Part shown: positions 47,801 through 57,032 of the stretch, piece by piece | How positions within the stretch are numbered: position 1 is the first letter of the stretch | How the letters are laid out: each line of letters begins with the position of its first letter | Source of the DNA: an uncultured beta proteobacterium | Lineage (GTDB): Bacteria > Pseudomonadota > Gammaproteobacteria > Burkholderiales > Burkholderiaceae | Assembly: GCA_903867305.1 (NCBI GenBank) | Contig: CAIPQU010000128.1 | Span: 1-58,677 of the forward strand | Direction of reading: 5' to 3' | Length of the DNA stretch: 58,677 nt | Program-made: the position numbers and the translations under genes | The notes under the pieces: generated by a model | Database searches by the model: none | Told to the model about the DNA's origin: nothing | Seen by the model: the letters and a program-made list of their open reading frames with translations, nothing else

Positions 47801-48422
47801 TGGTTTTTATTTAGCCATGCACGATCTTGAAATTAGGGGTGCGGGTGAAGTTCTTGGGGATAAACAATCTGGAGATATCCACGAAATTGGTTTTCAGCTT
47901 TATACCGATATGCTAAATAAGGCAATTTCCGATCTTAAAAACGGTAAAGAGCCAGACTTATTAAGTCCGATGCACGCCATTACCGATATTTCCTTAGGTT
48001 GTCCAGCGTTACTCCCGGATGCTTTTTGTCCAGACGTTCACGAGCGCTTATCTTTGTATAAACGTCTTTCTAGCGCAAATAATAATCAAACAATTGATGA
48101 TTTATATGCTGAGGTGATTGATCGATTTGGTGATTTGCCTGAGCAAGCAAAATCCTTATTTGAAAATCATCGCTTGCGCTTAGTGATGGAAAAATTGGGC
48201 ATTAAAAAAATTGAAGCTAGTCCACAGAGTATTAAGATTCAATTTATTCCCCAACCGCCAATTGATTCAATGAAAATTATTCAACTAATTCAAAAGGATC
48301 GTTTTGTTCAATTATCTGGTCAAGATCGTCTTCGAATTTCTCCTAACCCTGCTCATGCTTTCGAGATGCTGAATCAGCGAACTGAAAGTTTAAAGCGTTT
48401 ATTGGCATATCTTAGTCCTTAA
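44895..48422 (+). CDS. mfd: Transcription-repair coupling factor Mfd
   Basis: 1175 aa from ATG 44895; ATG 44886 overlaps the -10 box and is less likely. UvrB-like N-terminal domains (VVRPGEYSIRGGLIDLFPMG), RNA polymerase-interacting domain (GDPVVHSEHGIGRYQGL), helicase module (CGDVGFGKTEVALRA, IIDEEHRFG, TLTATPIPRT, LRGRVGRSHHQAYAYLL) and a C-terminal TRCF domain. Removes stalled polymerase and recruits UvrA. A run of eight C at 44947-44954 lies near the 5' end. Confidence 0.97.
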   Translation: MSDNTLEVSNKNSSILLTPPFPGPELGKRFSWNQCVGSSDAGIIAQHASYYRQKYSIMVVICGEPTVAQRLAQEIPLFNQSLRVSLLPDWEILPYDQFSPHHDLISERLKTLHEMMTGLCDIVIVPLTSAIQRLAPPEFLAANTFFFKQGTSINETALHHQLEQGGYDPVTAVVRPGEYSIRGGLIDLFPMGSALPFRIDLFGDTIDQIKVFDPDTQRSLYPVKEIKLLPGHEFPFHEQARKDFRGKWREVFEGNPGKCPLYKDVGLGIPGAGIESYLPLFFEKTAQLLDYLPKSEQPAWLWGIGDLPASIQEFWKGVHERYQFLSHDSEHPILSPDHLYQSEESFFSSLKSFPRVFITPSEDESNNPFFTPPPSIAVVRRDKDPIHLLKEYLKTTQYRVLICADSPGRRESIKQLLDESTYLDPEFDQKVEHFSNMCEFLISSHQFGMIVAPLFDGFISHEANLVVITESELFANSSEQRKAGKIGKKDQATNVDHLVRDLSELKVGDPVVHSEHGIGRYQGLLILDLGSGEEEFLHLRYANSAALYVPVHQLHLISRYSGSDPENAPLHNLGSGQWEKAKRKAAQQIRDTAAELLNIYAKRALRQGHAFEYSSHDYDAFAESFGFEETLDQQQAISEVIKDMTSGRPMDRLICGDVGFGKTEVALRASFVAVMGGKQVAVLAPTTLLSEQHATTWKNRFADWPVKVVEVSRFKTAKEIRQALESLESGDADIIIGTHKLLSPEIKFNRLGLVIIDEEHRFGVRQKETFKALRAEVDVLTLTATPIPRTLGMALEGLRELSVIATAPQKRLAIKTFVRREGDGVIREAILRELKRGGQVYFLHNEVDTIENRRQSLAALIPEARIGVAHGQMHERNLEQVMHDFVAKRCNVLLCSTIIETGIDVPSANTIIMHRADKFGLAQLHQLRGRVGRSHHQAYAYLLVPDPEGLSKQAKLRLDAIVSMEELGSGFYLAMHDLEIRGAGEVLGDKQSGDIHEIGFQLYTDMLNKAISDLKNGKEPDLLSPMHAITDISLGCPALLPDAFCPDVHERLSLYKRLSSANNNQTIDDLYAEVIDRFGDLPEQAKSLFENHRLRLVMEKLGIKKIEASPQSIKIQFIPQPPIDSMKIIQLIQKDRFVQLSGQDRLRISPNPAHAFEMLNQRTESLKRLLAYLSP

Positions 48423-48425
48423 ATT

Positions 48426-49286
48426 ATGACAAAACTGATACTTTTAAATCAAAAGGGACTCCAACAATCCATTGTTGAAAAACTAATGGATTTATATGCT
48501 TTTGTTGATAAAAAATCTTATTCATCCACTTGTTTAGAAATTCATTTTGCGAATAACTTTACAAATTCAGAAAAAAAAATAATACGAGATCTCTGTTTTG
48601 AAGAGCAAACAGACACAATCTTTCTAAAAGAGACTTTTAAACCGCTGGATATAAAATTATTAGCCTTTGATATGGACTCAACACTGATCAATATTGAGTG
48701 TATTGATGAAATTGCAAGGCAGTGTGGAAAAGAAAAAGAAGTTAGCAATATTACTGAGGCCACTATGCGAGGTGAGATCACTGATTTTGCTCAGGCTCTT
48801 ATAGAGCGTGTCAAACTTCTTAAGGGTGCAACAGAAAACGACCTTGAGACTGTCTATAAACATCGCTTACGATTAAATCCTGGAGCGAAAAATTTAATTC
48901 TTGGGGCTCAACAAAGAGGTTGGAATACTCTACTTGTCTCTGGTGGCTTTACCTACTTTACCGAGAGAATCAAACAACTCTTATCGATTAATGAAGCCTA
49001 CTCGAATACTCTTGATATTTATAATGGCTTACTTACTGGTCAAGTCTTAGGCCCAATAGTGGACGGTGCTGCAAAAGCACAATTTGTTCGGAATAGTTGT
49101 TCACAACTCGGTGTTTCAACACAAGCAGCGATCGTCATGGGAGATGGTTCTAATGACTTACCCATGATGGAAATTGCTGGCTTATCCATTGGTTATCAAC
49201 CAAAACCTATTGTCAAAGAAAAAGCCGACGGAACTTTTCAGTTCGTCGGCCTTGATGCAGTGCTTGAACTATTTATGAAGAAATAA
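48426..49286 (+). CDS. serB: Phosphoserine phosphatase
   Basis: 286 aa HAD enzyme for the last step of serine synthesis. Motif I AFDMDSTLINIECIDEIA, motif II LVSGGFTYF, motif III/IV VMGDGSNDLPMM. The N-terminal about 75 residues form a divergent ACT-like region. It follows mfd by 3 bases. Its 3' coding end carries, on the other strand, a terminator for the convergent thiolase gene. Confidence 0.95.
   Translation: MTKLILLNQKGLQQSIVEKLMDLYAFVDKKSYSSTCLEIHFANNFTNSEKKIIRDLCFEEQTDTIFLKETFKPLDIKLLAFDMDSTLINIECIDEIARQCGKEKEVSNITEATMRGEITDFAQALIERVKLLKGATENDLETVYKHRLRLNPGAKNLILGAQQRGWNTLLVSGGFTYFTERIKQLLSINEAYSNTLDIYNGLLTGQVLGPIVDGAAKAQFVRNSCSQLGVSTQAAIVMGDGSNDLPMMEIAGLSIGYQPKPIVKEKADGTFQFVGLDAVLELFMKK
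49215..49250 (-). terminator. intrinsic terminator for thiolase inside serB
   Basis: Minus strand: GCCGACGAACT, loop GAAA, AGTTCCGTCGGC (one bulged C), then TTTTTCTTT. It starts about 37 bases after the thiolase stop and lies wholly within the serB 3' coding region. In the plus direction there is no T-run. Confidence 0.8.
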
Positions 49287-50468
49287 TTACAGTCTTTCAA
49301 AAATAGCAGCGATACCTTGACCACCACCAATACACATTGTTACTAAAGCATATTTGCCACTCGTTCTATGGAGTTCATAAATTGCTTTAGTCGCAATCAC
49401 AGCACCAGAGGCGCCGATTGGATGACCAATCGATATTGCACCACCATTCGGGTTGGTTTTAGACAAATCCAAATTAAGGGCTTTTGCGACTGTTAACGCC
49501 TGGGCAGCAAAGGCTTCATTCGATTCGATCACATCCATATGCGCTAAGGTTAAGCCAGCCTTCGCTAAAGCCAACTTCGTTGCTGGAATCGGACCTTCTC
49601 CCATGACGTCATTTGGGACACCAGCTACAGCGTAAGAAACTAGGCGAGCAATCGGTTTTTGACCTGCTTTGGATGCTGCTTGCGCAGATGCTAGAACAAA
49701 GAAACTTGCGCCATCATTAATACTCGATGCATTACCTGCAGTTACAGTACCATTCTCTTTTAAGAAAACAGGTCTAAGTTTGCTCAGGCTTTCAAAAGTT
49801 GTTTCTACTTTAACGCCCTCATCGGTATCAACGATCACATCACCCTTACGAGTTTTAATCGTGATGGGTACGATTTGATCTTTAAAACGACCTTCTGCTA
49901 TCGCTTGAGCTGCTTTTTTATGAGAGGCCGCTGCAAATTGATCTTGTTCTTCACGGGTAATATTCCACTTCTTCGCTAAATTTTCAGCAGTGATCCCCAT
50001 GTGACCAACACCGAATGGGTCCGTTAATGCAGAAACCATCATATCAATGAGTTTAGTATCGCCCATTCTGGCGCCGGAACGCATCGCTGGTGATCCATAC
50101 AAACCACGGGACATTACTTCAACACCACCACCGATAGCATATTCACAATCGCCCAACATGATTTGTTGAGCAGAGGTAACAATTCCTTGAAGGCCAGAGC
50201 TACATAAACGGTTGACTGACATCGCTACGGAGTCCATCGACAAACCAGCTTGGATCGATGCAACACGAGCAACATAAGGATATCTTGTTTCTGTAGGAAT
50301 TACATTTCCGACCGTCACGTAATTAATCAATGCAGGATCAACTTTTGACCGGGTGACTGCTTCTTTCATAACAGTCCCGGCGAGTTCTGCCGGTTCGAGT
50401 GAACTTAGCACGCCGTTAAAACTTCCAACAGCAGATCTAACTGCGCTTAAAACAACTACTTCTTGCAT
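49287..50468 (-). CDS. Acetyl-CoA acetyltransferase (thiolase)
   Basis: 393 aa. Nucleophile Cys in NRLCSSGLQGIV, His in NGGAISIGHPIGASGA and the second Cys in MCIGGGQGIA. Condenses two acetyl-CoA (PhaA role) or cleaves 3-ketoacyl-CoA (BktB-like); the sequence alone does not decide. Close to phaB/phaC but behind its own promoter. AGGGGG lies before the ATG. Its TAA abuts the serB TAA. Confidence 0.93.
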   Translation of the reverse strand: MQEVVVLSAVRSAVGSFNGVLSSLEPAELAGTVMKEAVTRSKVDPALINYVTVGNVIPTETRYPYVARVASIQAGLSMDSVAMSVNRLCSSGLQGIVTSAQQIMLGDCEYAIGGGVEVMSRGLYGSPAMRSGARMGDTKLIDMMVSALTDPFGVGHMGITAENLAKKWNITREEQDQFAAASHKKAAQAIAEGRFKDQIVPITIKTRKGDVIVDTDEGVKVETTFESLSKLRPVFLKENGTVTAGNASSINDGASFFVLASAQAASKAGQKPIARLVSYAVAGVPNDVMGEGPIPATKLALAKAGLTLAHMDVIESNEAFAAQALTVAKALNLDLSKTNPNGGAISIGHPIGASGAVIATKAIYELHRTSGKYALVTMCIGGGQGIAAIFERL

Positions 50469-50499
50469 AAAACCCCCTTAAATAATGAATACATCAATT

Positions 50500-50528
50500 T
50501 ATATAGATTGAAATCCCAACAACATCAA
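50500..50528 (-). promoter_or_regulatory. promoter of thiolase gene
   Basis: TTGATG (50523-50528), 17-base spacer, TATATA (50500-50505); leader about 25 bases with a good ribosome site. Confidence 0.55.
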
Positions 50529-50565
50529 TGAATATTTACTTCTTGTCATACTAAAAGTATAAAAC

Positions 50566-51921
50566 TTAAGCTTGACCAATTAAATCATGTCCTTGTGATC
50601 CAACAATGTTGACCTTCACAAATTCACCACTTCGATAACGTTTAGAAGGTTTATCCGCAGGATGAATGAGGACGAGACCATCGATTTCAGGAGCATCGGC
50701 AAAACTTCTAGCAACACCACCTTGGGAATTTACTGAATCAACTAATACACGCACTCGTTTACCAACAATCGAGCCTAACTTTTTAACCGAAACCGCTTCC
50801 GCTTTTTCCATGAATCTCATTCTTCTAGATTCTCGAATTTCATCAGGTAAAGCACCTTCAATATCATTCGCCTTAGCACCTTTGACAGGAGAATAGGCAA
50901 AGCATCCGACACGATCAAGTTTAGCCTGTTCAATAAATTCAAGAAGATGGAGAAACTCTTCCTCTGTCTCTCCCGGAAATCCTGCAATAAAAGTGCTCCG
51001 AATGACTAAATCAGGACATATTTCTCGCCAAGCAGCAATCCGAGCTAAGGTCTTTTCGCCACCAGCAGGACGTTTCATCCGTTTTAAAACTTCTGGATGG
51101 GAATGTTGCATTGGTATATCCAAATACGGTAATAAGCCATTACCATATTCAGAAAAGTCAGCCATTAATGGGATGATATCGTCCACATGAGGATATGGGT
51201 AAACATAATGAAGCCTGACCCAAGCATCATGCTGACGAGCTAATTTTTTTAACTCTGCACTCAGTTCATATAATCTAGATTTCACCGGAGTGCCATTCCA
51301 AAATCCGGTACGGTATTGGATATCCACACCATAAGCACTTGTATCTTGTGAGACCACTAGTAATTCTTTCACGCCACTTTCAAAAAGTGCTTGAGCTTCT
51401 CGTAAGACGTCATCGATATTACGAGAAACAAGCCCTCCCCGCATATCAGGAATAATACAAAAAGTACAAGAGTGATTACAACCTTCCGATATTTTTAGAT
51501 AGGCGTAATGTTTGGGTGTTAATTTAATGCCAATGGGAGGTACCAAATCCATAAAAGGATCATGCGGTTTAGGAAGGTTCAGATGAATCGCATCTAAGAC
51601 CTCATTGGTGGCATGTGGGCCAGTTACCGCTAACACTTTAGGATGATGCATTAGTACAGTATTTACTCCATCCGCTTCCGTTTTTGCTCCTAAACAACCT
51701 GTCACAATGACGCGACCATTTTCGGATAAGGCTTCACCGATAGCATTCAAACTTTCTTCTACTGCTGAATCAATAAAACCACAAGTATTGACCACTACTA
51801 TCTCAGCATCTGAGTAATTTTTTGCTATTTCATAACCCTCTGCACTAAGCCGAGTCAGAATCAGTTCCGAATCAACTAATGCTTTGGGACAACCTAGGGA
51901 TACAAATCCAACTTTTGACAA
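50566..51921 (-). CDS. rimO: Ribosomal protein S12 methylthiotransferase RimO
   Basis: 451 aa radical SAM enzyme that methylthiolates Asp in S12. N-terminal UPF0004 domain with cluster cysteines ([28 protein letters not shown]), radical SAM motif [18 protein letters not shown] and a C-terminal TRAM domain. Downstream of phaR by 14 bases. Confidence 0.96.
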   Translation of the reverse strand: MSKVGFVSLGCPKALVDSELILTRLSAEGYEIAKNYSDAEIVVVNTCGFIDSAVEESLNAIGEALSENGRVIVTGCLGAKTEADGVNTVLMHHPKVLAVTGPHATNEVLDAIHLNLPKPHDPFMDLVPPIGIKLTPKHYAYLKISEGCNHSCTFCIIPDMRGGLVSRNIDDVLREAQALFESGVKELLVVSQDTSAYGVDIQYRTGFWNGTPVKSRLYELSAELKKLARQHDAWVRLHYVYPYPHVDDIIPLMADFSEYGNGLLPYLDIPMQHSHPEVLKRMKRPAGGEKTLARIAAWREICPDLVIRSTFIAGFPGETEEEFLHLLEFIEQAKLDRVGCFAYSPVKGAKANDIEGALPDEIRESRRMRFMEKAEAVSVKKLGSIVGKRVRVLVDSVNSQGGVARSFADAPEIDGLVLIHPADKPSKRYRSGEFVKVNIVGSQGHDLIGQA

Positions 51922-51935
51922 AACTTTTATCCTTT

Positions 51936-52574
51936 TTAAGGCTTAAATGGTTTAAATGGAAAGCCAGGAACGATCGATGGAGTTTGTGATTGCAGTTGCT
52001 CCCAAAATTGAGTCCCTGCATTCATAAAGTAACTCATTGGATTCACAACTTCAGGGGTAGAAGTATTTTTCAGAAAGTTTTTCCAAGTCTCTGGACTTGA
52101 AATACTTCCCATCTTTTGACAATGAGCTACATATTGGTTTTGCAATTCAATAAACTGGTTTAAATTTTGTTCTAAAAATGGAGCCATCATACCTTGCAAA
52201 GAATTGCCGTAAAAGCGAATCATCTGGGACAGGCTCTGTGTTGAAAATAATGGGTGTCCATTGGACTCTTCTTCAAGAATAATTTGCATCAAAATACTAC
52301 GTGTAATTTCTTCCCCCGTTTTAGCATCAAGCACAATAAAAGGTTCTTGTGCCATCACTAGGCCTTTGATATCAAAAAGTGTGACGTAAGAACTGTGTTT
52401 CGTGTCATATAGTCGGCGATTAGGATATTTTTTAATCACCCGTTGTGAAATACTCTTTTTTGACGGTGAGCCCATATCTTCTGACTCAGGATGCAAACTT
52501 GGGTTTGAGTCCTGCTTGGAGTCTGTCTTTTTTGCGACCGGCTTGCGAGATGTTTTAGGAGCTTGACTTGCCAT
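51936..52574 (-). CDS. phaR: PHA synthesis regulator PhaR
   Basis: 212 aa from ATG 52574; a TTG at 52625 would translate the terminator stem and is rejected. DNA-binding domain [20 protein letters not shown] followed by the PHB-accumulation domain ([33 protein letters not shown]). PhaR represses phasin and pha genes and binds PHB granules. The ATG sits 4 bases after a terminator T-run and has no Shine-Dalgarno sequence. Confidence 0.94.
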   Translation of the reverse strand: MASQAPKTSRKPVAKKTDSKQDSNPSLHPESEDMGSPSKKSISQRVIKKYPNRRLYDTKHSSYVTLFDIKGLVMAQEPFIVLDAKTGEEITRSILMQIILEEESNGHPLFSTQSLSQMIRFYGNSLQGMMAPFLEQNLNQFIELQNQYVAHCQKMGSISSPETWKNFLKNTSTPEVVNPMSYFMNAGTQFWEQLQSQTPSIVPGFPFKPFKP

Positions 52575-52578
52575 AGAT

Positions 52579-52606
52579 AAAAAAATAAGGGACCGAAGCC
52601 CCTTAT
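52579..52606 (-). terminator. intrinsic terminator between phaB and phaR
   Basis: Minus strand: TAAGGGGC, TTCG loop, GTCCCTTA (one G-T pair), then seven T. A strong UUCG-capped stem that should end phaC-phaB transcription just before the phaR start codon. Confidence 0.88.
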
Positions 52607-52635
52607 TATACGATTTACAACCCAAATACAGTTAA
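52605..52635 (-). promoter_or_regulatory. candidate phaR promoter overlapping the terminator
   Basis: TATAAT at 52605-52610 with TTAACT 19 bases upstream (52630-52635). The start site would fall near 52598, inside the 5' arm of the terminator stem, so this transcript could not form the full hairpin. Confidence 0.4.
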
Positions 52636-52651
52636 AAATTGTTTTTTTGCC

Positions 52652-53392
52652 TTAACTCATGTGTAGGCCACCATTGAGAGAAAAGTCAGCCCCCGTCGCA
52701 AAACCACCATCTTCAGAAGCTAACCAGGCCACCATTGAGGCAATTTCCTCTGGGGTACCAAGCCGTTTCACCGGAATCGTATCAACAATTTTATTTAAAA
52801 CATCCTCACGGATGGCTTTGACCATATCTGTCCCAATGTAGCCCGGAGAAACCGTGTTAATAGTGACTCCTTTTGTGGCAACCTCTTGGGCCAGTGCCAT
52901 CGTGAAACCTCTTAGTCCAGCTTTAGCAGTGGCGTAATTAGTTTGTCCGAATTGACCTTTTTGACCATTTACCGAGGAAATATTAATCACTCTACCCCAA
53001 CCCTTTTCCACCATGCCATCGACGACTTGTTTAGTAACATTAAATAATGAGTTTAAGTTGGTGTTAATCACAGCCTGCCAATCATCGGGCGTCATTTTCC
53101 TAAATACCGTATCCCTGGTAATGCCGGCATTATTGACAAGTACATCGACCATTCCGATTTCAGCCTTGACCTTGTTGAAAGCAGCCACTGTACTGACCCA
53201 GTCACCAACATTACCCTCAGAGGCATGAAATTCATAACCTAGGGCCTTTTGCTCGCCAATCCAACGATCTTTTCTTGGAGAGTTTGGACCGCAACCAGCA
53301 ATCACGATAAAACCATCTTTAAACAATTTTTGGCAAATGGCCGTTCCAATTCCACCCATACCACCTGTTACATATGCAATTTTTTTACTCAT
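52652..53392 (-). CDS. phaB: Acetoacetyl-CoA reductase PhaB
   Basis: 246 aa from ATG 53392 (AGGAG five bases upstream). NADPH-dependent SDR that makes (R)-3-hydroxybutyryl-CoA. GGMGGIG cofactor motif, NNAGITRDTVFRKM, ISSVNGQKGQFGQTNYATAKAG with catalytic Ser, Tyr and Lys, the PhbB-specific pattern. It follows phaC by 16 bases. Confidence 0.95.
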   Translation of the reverse strand: MSKKIAYVTGGMGGIGTAICQKLFKDGFIVIAGCGPNSPRKDRWIGEQKALGYEFHASEGNVGDWVSTVAAFNKVKAEIGMVDVLVNNAGITRDTVFRKMTPDDWQAVINTNLNSLFNVTKQVVDGMVEKGWGRVINISSVNGQKGQFGQTNYATAKAGLRGFTMALAQEVATKGVTINTVSPGYIGTDMVKAIREDVLNKIVDTIPVKRLGTPEEIASMVAWLASEDGGFATGADFSLNGGLHMS

Positions 53393-53408
53393 CACTTCTC
53401 CTAATTAA

Positions 53409-55049
53409 TTAAACTTTTACGGCTTTTTCTTTCACATACTTGCCTGGGGCTGGTTCAATTACTCGATACTTCGTCGAACCTAAAATAGATTTAGCCTTAA
53501 TTTTTTTACCACTCTGAGCGCCTAACCAATGGCTGAAATCTGGCCACCAACTTCCATCGATCGATTTTGCATTTTCAAACCATGTATTAGGATTTTTTGG
53601 TAACTTATTGAAAGTCCAATAATTCCGTTTCTTTTTCTCAGGGGGATTAATAACTCCAGCAATATGTCCCGATGCCCCTAGAACAAACCTATTTTGACCC
53701 GACAAAATCTGGGTTGATCCATACGCTGATTTCCAAGGAACAATATGGTCTTCTTTAGAGGCATAAATATAGGTTGGACAACTTATCTTTGATAAGTCAA
53801 CCGGCGTACCGCAGACTTTTAGACGATTTGGAATCTTTAGTTCGTTATTCAGGTACATATGACGTAAATAGTAGGTATACATCGGACCTGGTAAATTCGT
53901 GGAATCACCATTCCAAAATAACAAATCAAAAGTTGGTGGAGTTTTACCTAAAAGATAATTCGACACAAAATAATTCCAGACAAGATCATTCGGTCTTAAA
54001 AAAGAAAATGTATTTGCTAATTCAACGCCACTTAATAAAGCACTGGATCCACCTATACCGCCAATCGTTTGCTCGCGAAGCTCGACCATTGATTCATCAA
54101 TAAAAACATCAAGTTGGCCGGTATCTGAAAAATCCAAGAATGATGTTAGGAGTGTCATACTCGCAATTGGGTGAATATCTTTCGCGGCAAGAATAGCAAC
54201 GGCATTACCTACGAGAGTTCCACCGACACAAAAACCTAAGAGATTGATTTGGGCCTGTTGAGAATTCTCAACGGTAACCCGTATCGCTTCGATTACTCCT
54301 TGGCCAACATAATCATCCCAAGTAATATGCGTCATTTCTTGATCGGGGTTTTTCCAAGAAACCATATATACCGTAAAGCCTTGTGCCAATAAATATTGAA
54401 CCATGGAGGTTTGTGGTTGCAAGTCAAGGATGTAAAACTTATTAATACATGGTGGAACCATCAAAAATGGCTTTTCATAAACCATGCTTGTGGTGGGTTT
54501 GTATTGTATGAGTTGGAATAATGGATTTTGAAAGATAACCGCCCCTTCAGAAACCGCTATATTTTTTCCTACTTCAAAAGCCGTCGTATCTGTTTGTGAT
54601 ATTTTCCCGGTTTGCAAATCTGAAAGAATATTTTGTAATCCATTAGTTAAAGATTGACCATTGGTTTTAATTAATTCCTGAATCGCTTCTGGATTCGTTG
54701 CTAAAAAATTCGTTGGTGATAAGCTAGAAATCACTTGCTCGGTAGCAAACATGATTTTATTTTTAACTTTTGGCTCTGCTTCAACAGCATTCGCTAATGA
54801 AGTTAAATGATTCGAATTGATTAAATACAATTGATACAGCAGCGATGACCAACCTTCATGCCATGCTTTACCCTTGAAACGATTATCTTCAAGTGGTTTT
54901 TCTAACTGCCCCGACCAAAGTTGAAAAACATCTTTTGCATACTGTTGCTCAATCTCATTCAATTTTTTAGGTGGAATTAAAGCCATGTCAAGTGAGGATA
55001 ATTTGGGAGGAACCCAATTCCCAAATAAAGTTTTTGCTTGGTCGTACAA
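53409..55049 (-). CDS. phaC: Class I PHA synthase PhaC
   Basis: 546 aa. TTG start, strongly supported by AGGAG seven bases upstream. Polymerises hydroxyacyl-CoA at granules. Lipase-like box GFCVGG with catalytic Cys274, Asp region SKEDHIVPW and catalytic His in GASGHIAGV. The N-terminal PhaC domain has the usual FQNPLFQLIQY element. The gene is slightly shorter at the N-terminus than Cupriavidus PhaC. First gene of phaC-phaB. Confidence 0.95.
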   Translation of the reverse strand: MYDQAKTLFGNWVPPKLSSLDMALIPPKKLNEIEQQYAKDVFQLWSGQLEKPLEDNRFKGKAWHEGWSSLLYQLYLINSNHLTSLANAVEAEPKVKNKIMFATEQVISSLSPTNFLATNPEAIQELIKTNGQSLTNGLQNILSDLQTGKISQTDTTAFEVGKNIAVSEGAVIFQNPLFQLIQYKPTTSMVYEKPFLMVPPCINKFYILDLQPQTSMVQYLLAQGFTVYMVSWKNPDQEMTHITWDDYVGQGVIEAIRVTVENSQQAQINLLGFCVGGTLVGNAVAILAAKDIHPIASMTLLTSFLDFSDTGQLDVFIDESMVELREQTIGGIGGSSALLSGVELANTFSFLRPNDLVWNYFVSNYLLGKTPPTFDLLFWNGDSTNLPGPMYTYYLRHMYLNNELKIPNRLKVCGTPVDLSKISCPTYIYASKEDHIVPWKSAYGSTQILSGQNRFVLGASGHIAGVINPPEKKKRNYWTFNKLPKNPNTWFENAKSIDGSWWPDFSHWLGAQSGKKIKAKSILGSTKYRVIEPAPGKYVKEKAVKV

Positions 55050-55149
55050 AAATGTCTCCTGACAATAATACTAAATTTATAAGTTATTAATTTATTCTGA
55101 AAATCATTAAATCGTTATAGTGGCATACCCTAGTCAAGCCCTTAAAAAC

Positions 55150-55929
55150 TTATCTTGATTTCCATAAAAAGCTTGCAAAACGCCCTGATTGACGATCTCT
55201 ACGGTGAGAAAAAAACAATTCTTTATTTTCAAAACAACAAATTCCTTCTGTAAAAACTCGATCAACTCCCAACTGAAGAAATTGATTCTTTGCTATTTTA
55301 AGAAGGTTGGCATAAAACTTATCTGGTTTTGTTCCATTTTGGAATTCATCATTCATGAATAATGCACCACTTTGATGAAAAGCCTCCAAAACATCAGTTC
55401 CAACCTCAAAGTGCCCAGGTCCAATACAAGGGCCTAAATAAATTGTCATTTCAGATAAATATTTTTTAGAATCATCAGGTTTCTTGCTCTCAAGCATATG
55501 ATTAATTGTTTGTGCAATGACTCCTTGAACGAGGCCTCGCCATCCGGCATGACAAACACCTAAAATATCACCCCCACTGTCACAAAACAATATGGGCAGA
55601 CAGTCTGCCGTCATAATAGCCAGCACCTGTTGATCAAAAGAAGTGATGGCTCCATCTGCCTGAAGCACTGGATGATCATCTGTCCAAATTTGAGTACCAT
55701 GAACTTGATTTAACCAAACCGGTTCATTTGGCAAAAGAGCCTGTATACGAGACCGGTTTTCTTGGACATGTTCCAATCGATCGCCAACATGAACAGCCAA
55801 GTTTAATGAGTCATAGTAATGATCACTAACACCACCAACCCGCGTCGATACAAAGGCTTGCACATGGGGCGGAACATCCCAATTTGGCTTTAATAGGATC
55901 AAACCTGATGCGGTTGTCTCTAATCGCAT
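55150..55929 (-). CDS. pgeF: Peptidoglycan editing factor / laccase-domain protein
   Basis: 259 aa YfiH family. Copper or zinc ligands in NQVHGTQIW, ADCLPILFCD, CHAGWRGLVQGVI and GPCIGPGHFEVG. Related proteins remove wrong amino acids from peptidoglycan precursors or act as multicopper-like oxidases. It overlaps rluD by 10 bases. Confidence 0.93.
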   Translation of the reverse strand: MRLETTASGLILLKPNWDVPPHVQAFVSTRVGGVSDHYYDSLNLAVHVGDRLEHVQENRSRIQALLPNEPVWLNQVHGTQIWTDDHPVLQADGAITSFDQQVLAIMTADCLPILFCDSGGDILGVCHAGWRGLVQGVIAQTINHMLESKKPDDSKKYLSEMTIYLGPCIGPGHFEVGTDVLEAFHQSGALFMNDEFQNGTKPDKFYANLLKIAKNQFLQLGVDRVFTEGICCFENKELFFSHRRDRQSGRFASFLWKSR

Positions 55930-56978
55930 GTTTCAAGAGATTTTTGCCATAAACTTGGATCAATTTTTAGAAATTCAAGTATTTGAAGCATCGGGAGTGG
56001 TGGTGATTGCGTAAAAATAAGGTGCTCTTCGTTTAGCGGGTGCGTAAATCCTAATAGAGCAGCGTGTAAAAACTGTCCGGGTAAGTGTATGTTTTGAGCT
56101 AAAAGTTGATCTTTTAAAGTTTGTGCAGTTTGATGCGGTATTCTGTTTTTATAGACAGGGTCATTCACCAAAGCATGGCCGATCGATTCTAGATGGACTC
56201 GAATCTGATGTGTTCGACCAGTTTCTAGAACGCAACTGATTAACGAAAGATCTTTACCCTCAAACCTTGTATGACATAAAGTTTTTACGTGGGTCGTGGC
56301 TTCTTTGCCAGACCCTAGAGTAATTCCCATTTTTAAACGATCGCGTGGATCTCGGCCAATAGATCCATGAATCACTTTCGTCAGCGGTGTTTTACCCCAA
56401 GCTAAAGCAAGGTACTTGCGCTGCATCGACCTACCTTGTAACTGTTTCACTAAACCCAATTGGGCAATTGCATTTTTAGCGATCACCAATAAGCCTGAGG
56501 TATCCTTATCTAGGCGGTGCACAATACCTGCACGAGAAACAAGGGAACACTCTGGAAATTGGTATAAAAGGGCATTCAAAAGTGTTCCAGTCCAATTCCC
56601 TGCAGCGGGATGAACAACCATGCCATAAGTTTTATCAATGATGGCGATATGTTCATCGCTAAAAATTACATTTAAAGGAATATTTTCCGGTAAAAAGGCA
56701 CTATTTTGAGGATCTAATGGGATAGAGATATCTAATATTTGATTACCAGAGGCGTTATCTTTAACTTGTATTTGGCGCTCATTCTCATAGATTAGGCCTG
56801 CTTCTAACCATTGTTGGATTTTGCTACGGGAGTATTCGGTTAAAACCTTGGCAATTGCTTTATCGATCCGCTCACCCCTTAATTCGATGGGTAATTCGAC
56901 CTGAATGTGGTTCGACGGCAATACTTCTTCCACAGGGTCCGCATCATCGATATAATCAGAATATTCTGTAGAACTCAT
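55920..56978 (-). CDS. rluD: 23S rRNA pseudouridine synthase RluD
   Basis: 352 aa from ATG 56978; a TTG at 57032 is possible but abuts bamD. N-terminal S4 domain (RIDKAIAKVLTEYSRSKIQQ) and the pseudouridine synthase motif HRLDKDTSGLLVIAKNA with the catalytic Asp. Modifies U1911, U1915 and U1917 of 23S rRNA. Common rluD-pgeF pair, divergent from bamD. Confidence 0.95.
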   Translation of the reverse strand: MSSTEYSDYIDDADPVEEVLPSNHIQVELPIELRGERIDKAIAKVLTEYSRSKIQQWLEAGLIYENERQIQVKDNASGNQILDISIPLDPQNSAFLPENIPLNVIFSDEHIAIIDKTYGMVVHPAAGNWTGTLLNALLYQFPECSLVSRAGIVHRLDKDTSGLLVIAKNAIAQLGLVKQLQGRSMQRKYLALAWGKTPLTKVIHGSIGRDPRDRLKMGITLGSGKEATTHVKTLCHTRFEGKDLSLISCVLETGRTHQIRVHLESIGHALVNDPVYKNRIPHQTAQTLKDQLLAQNIHLPGQFLHAALLGFTHPLNEEHLIFTQSPPLPMLQILEFLKIDPSLWQKSLETCD

Positions 56979-57032
56979 ATAGTTTGAAGAAATGTGTTTA
57001 TAACCATGAAGTATTTTTTGTAAGAGACTCAA

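Noticed and set aside
55114..55137. TTGACT and TATAAC upstream of phaC as a promoter
   Set aside because: Spacing is only 12 bases, too short for a sigma-70 promoter.
55050..55149. PhaR binding site upstream of phaC
   Set aside because: No TGC-rich palindrome of the kind reported for PhaR was seen.
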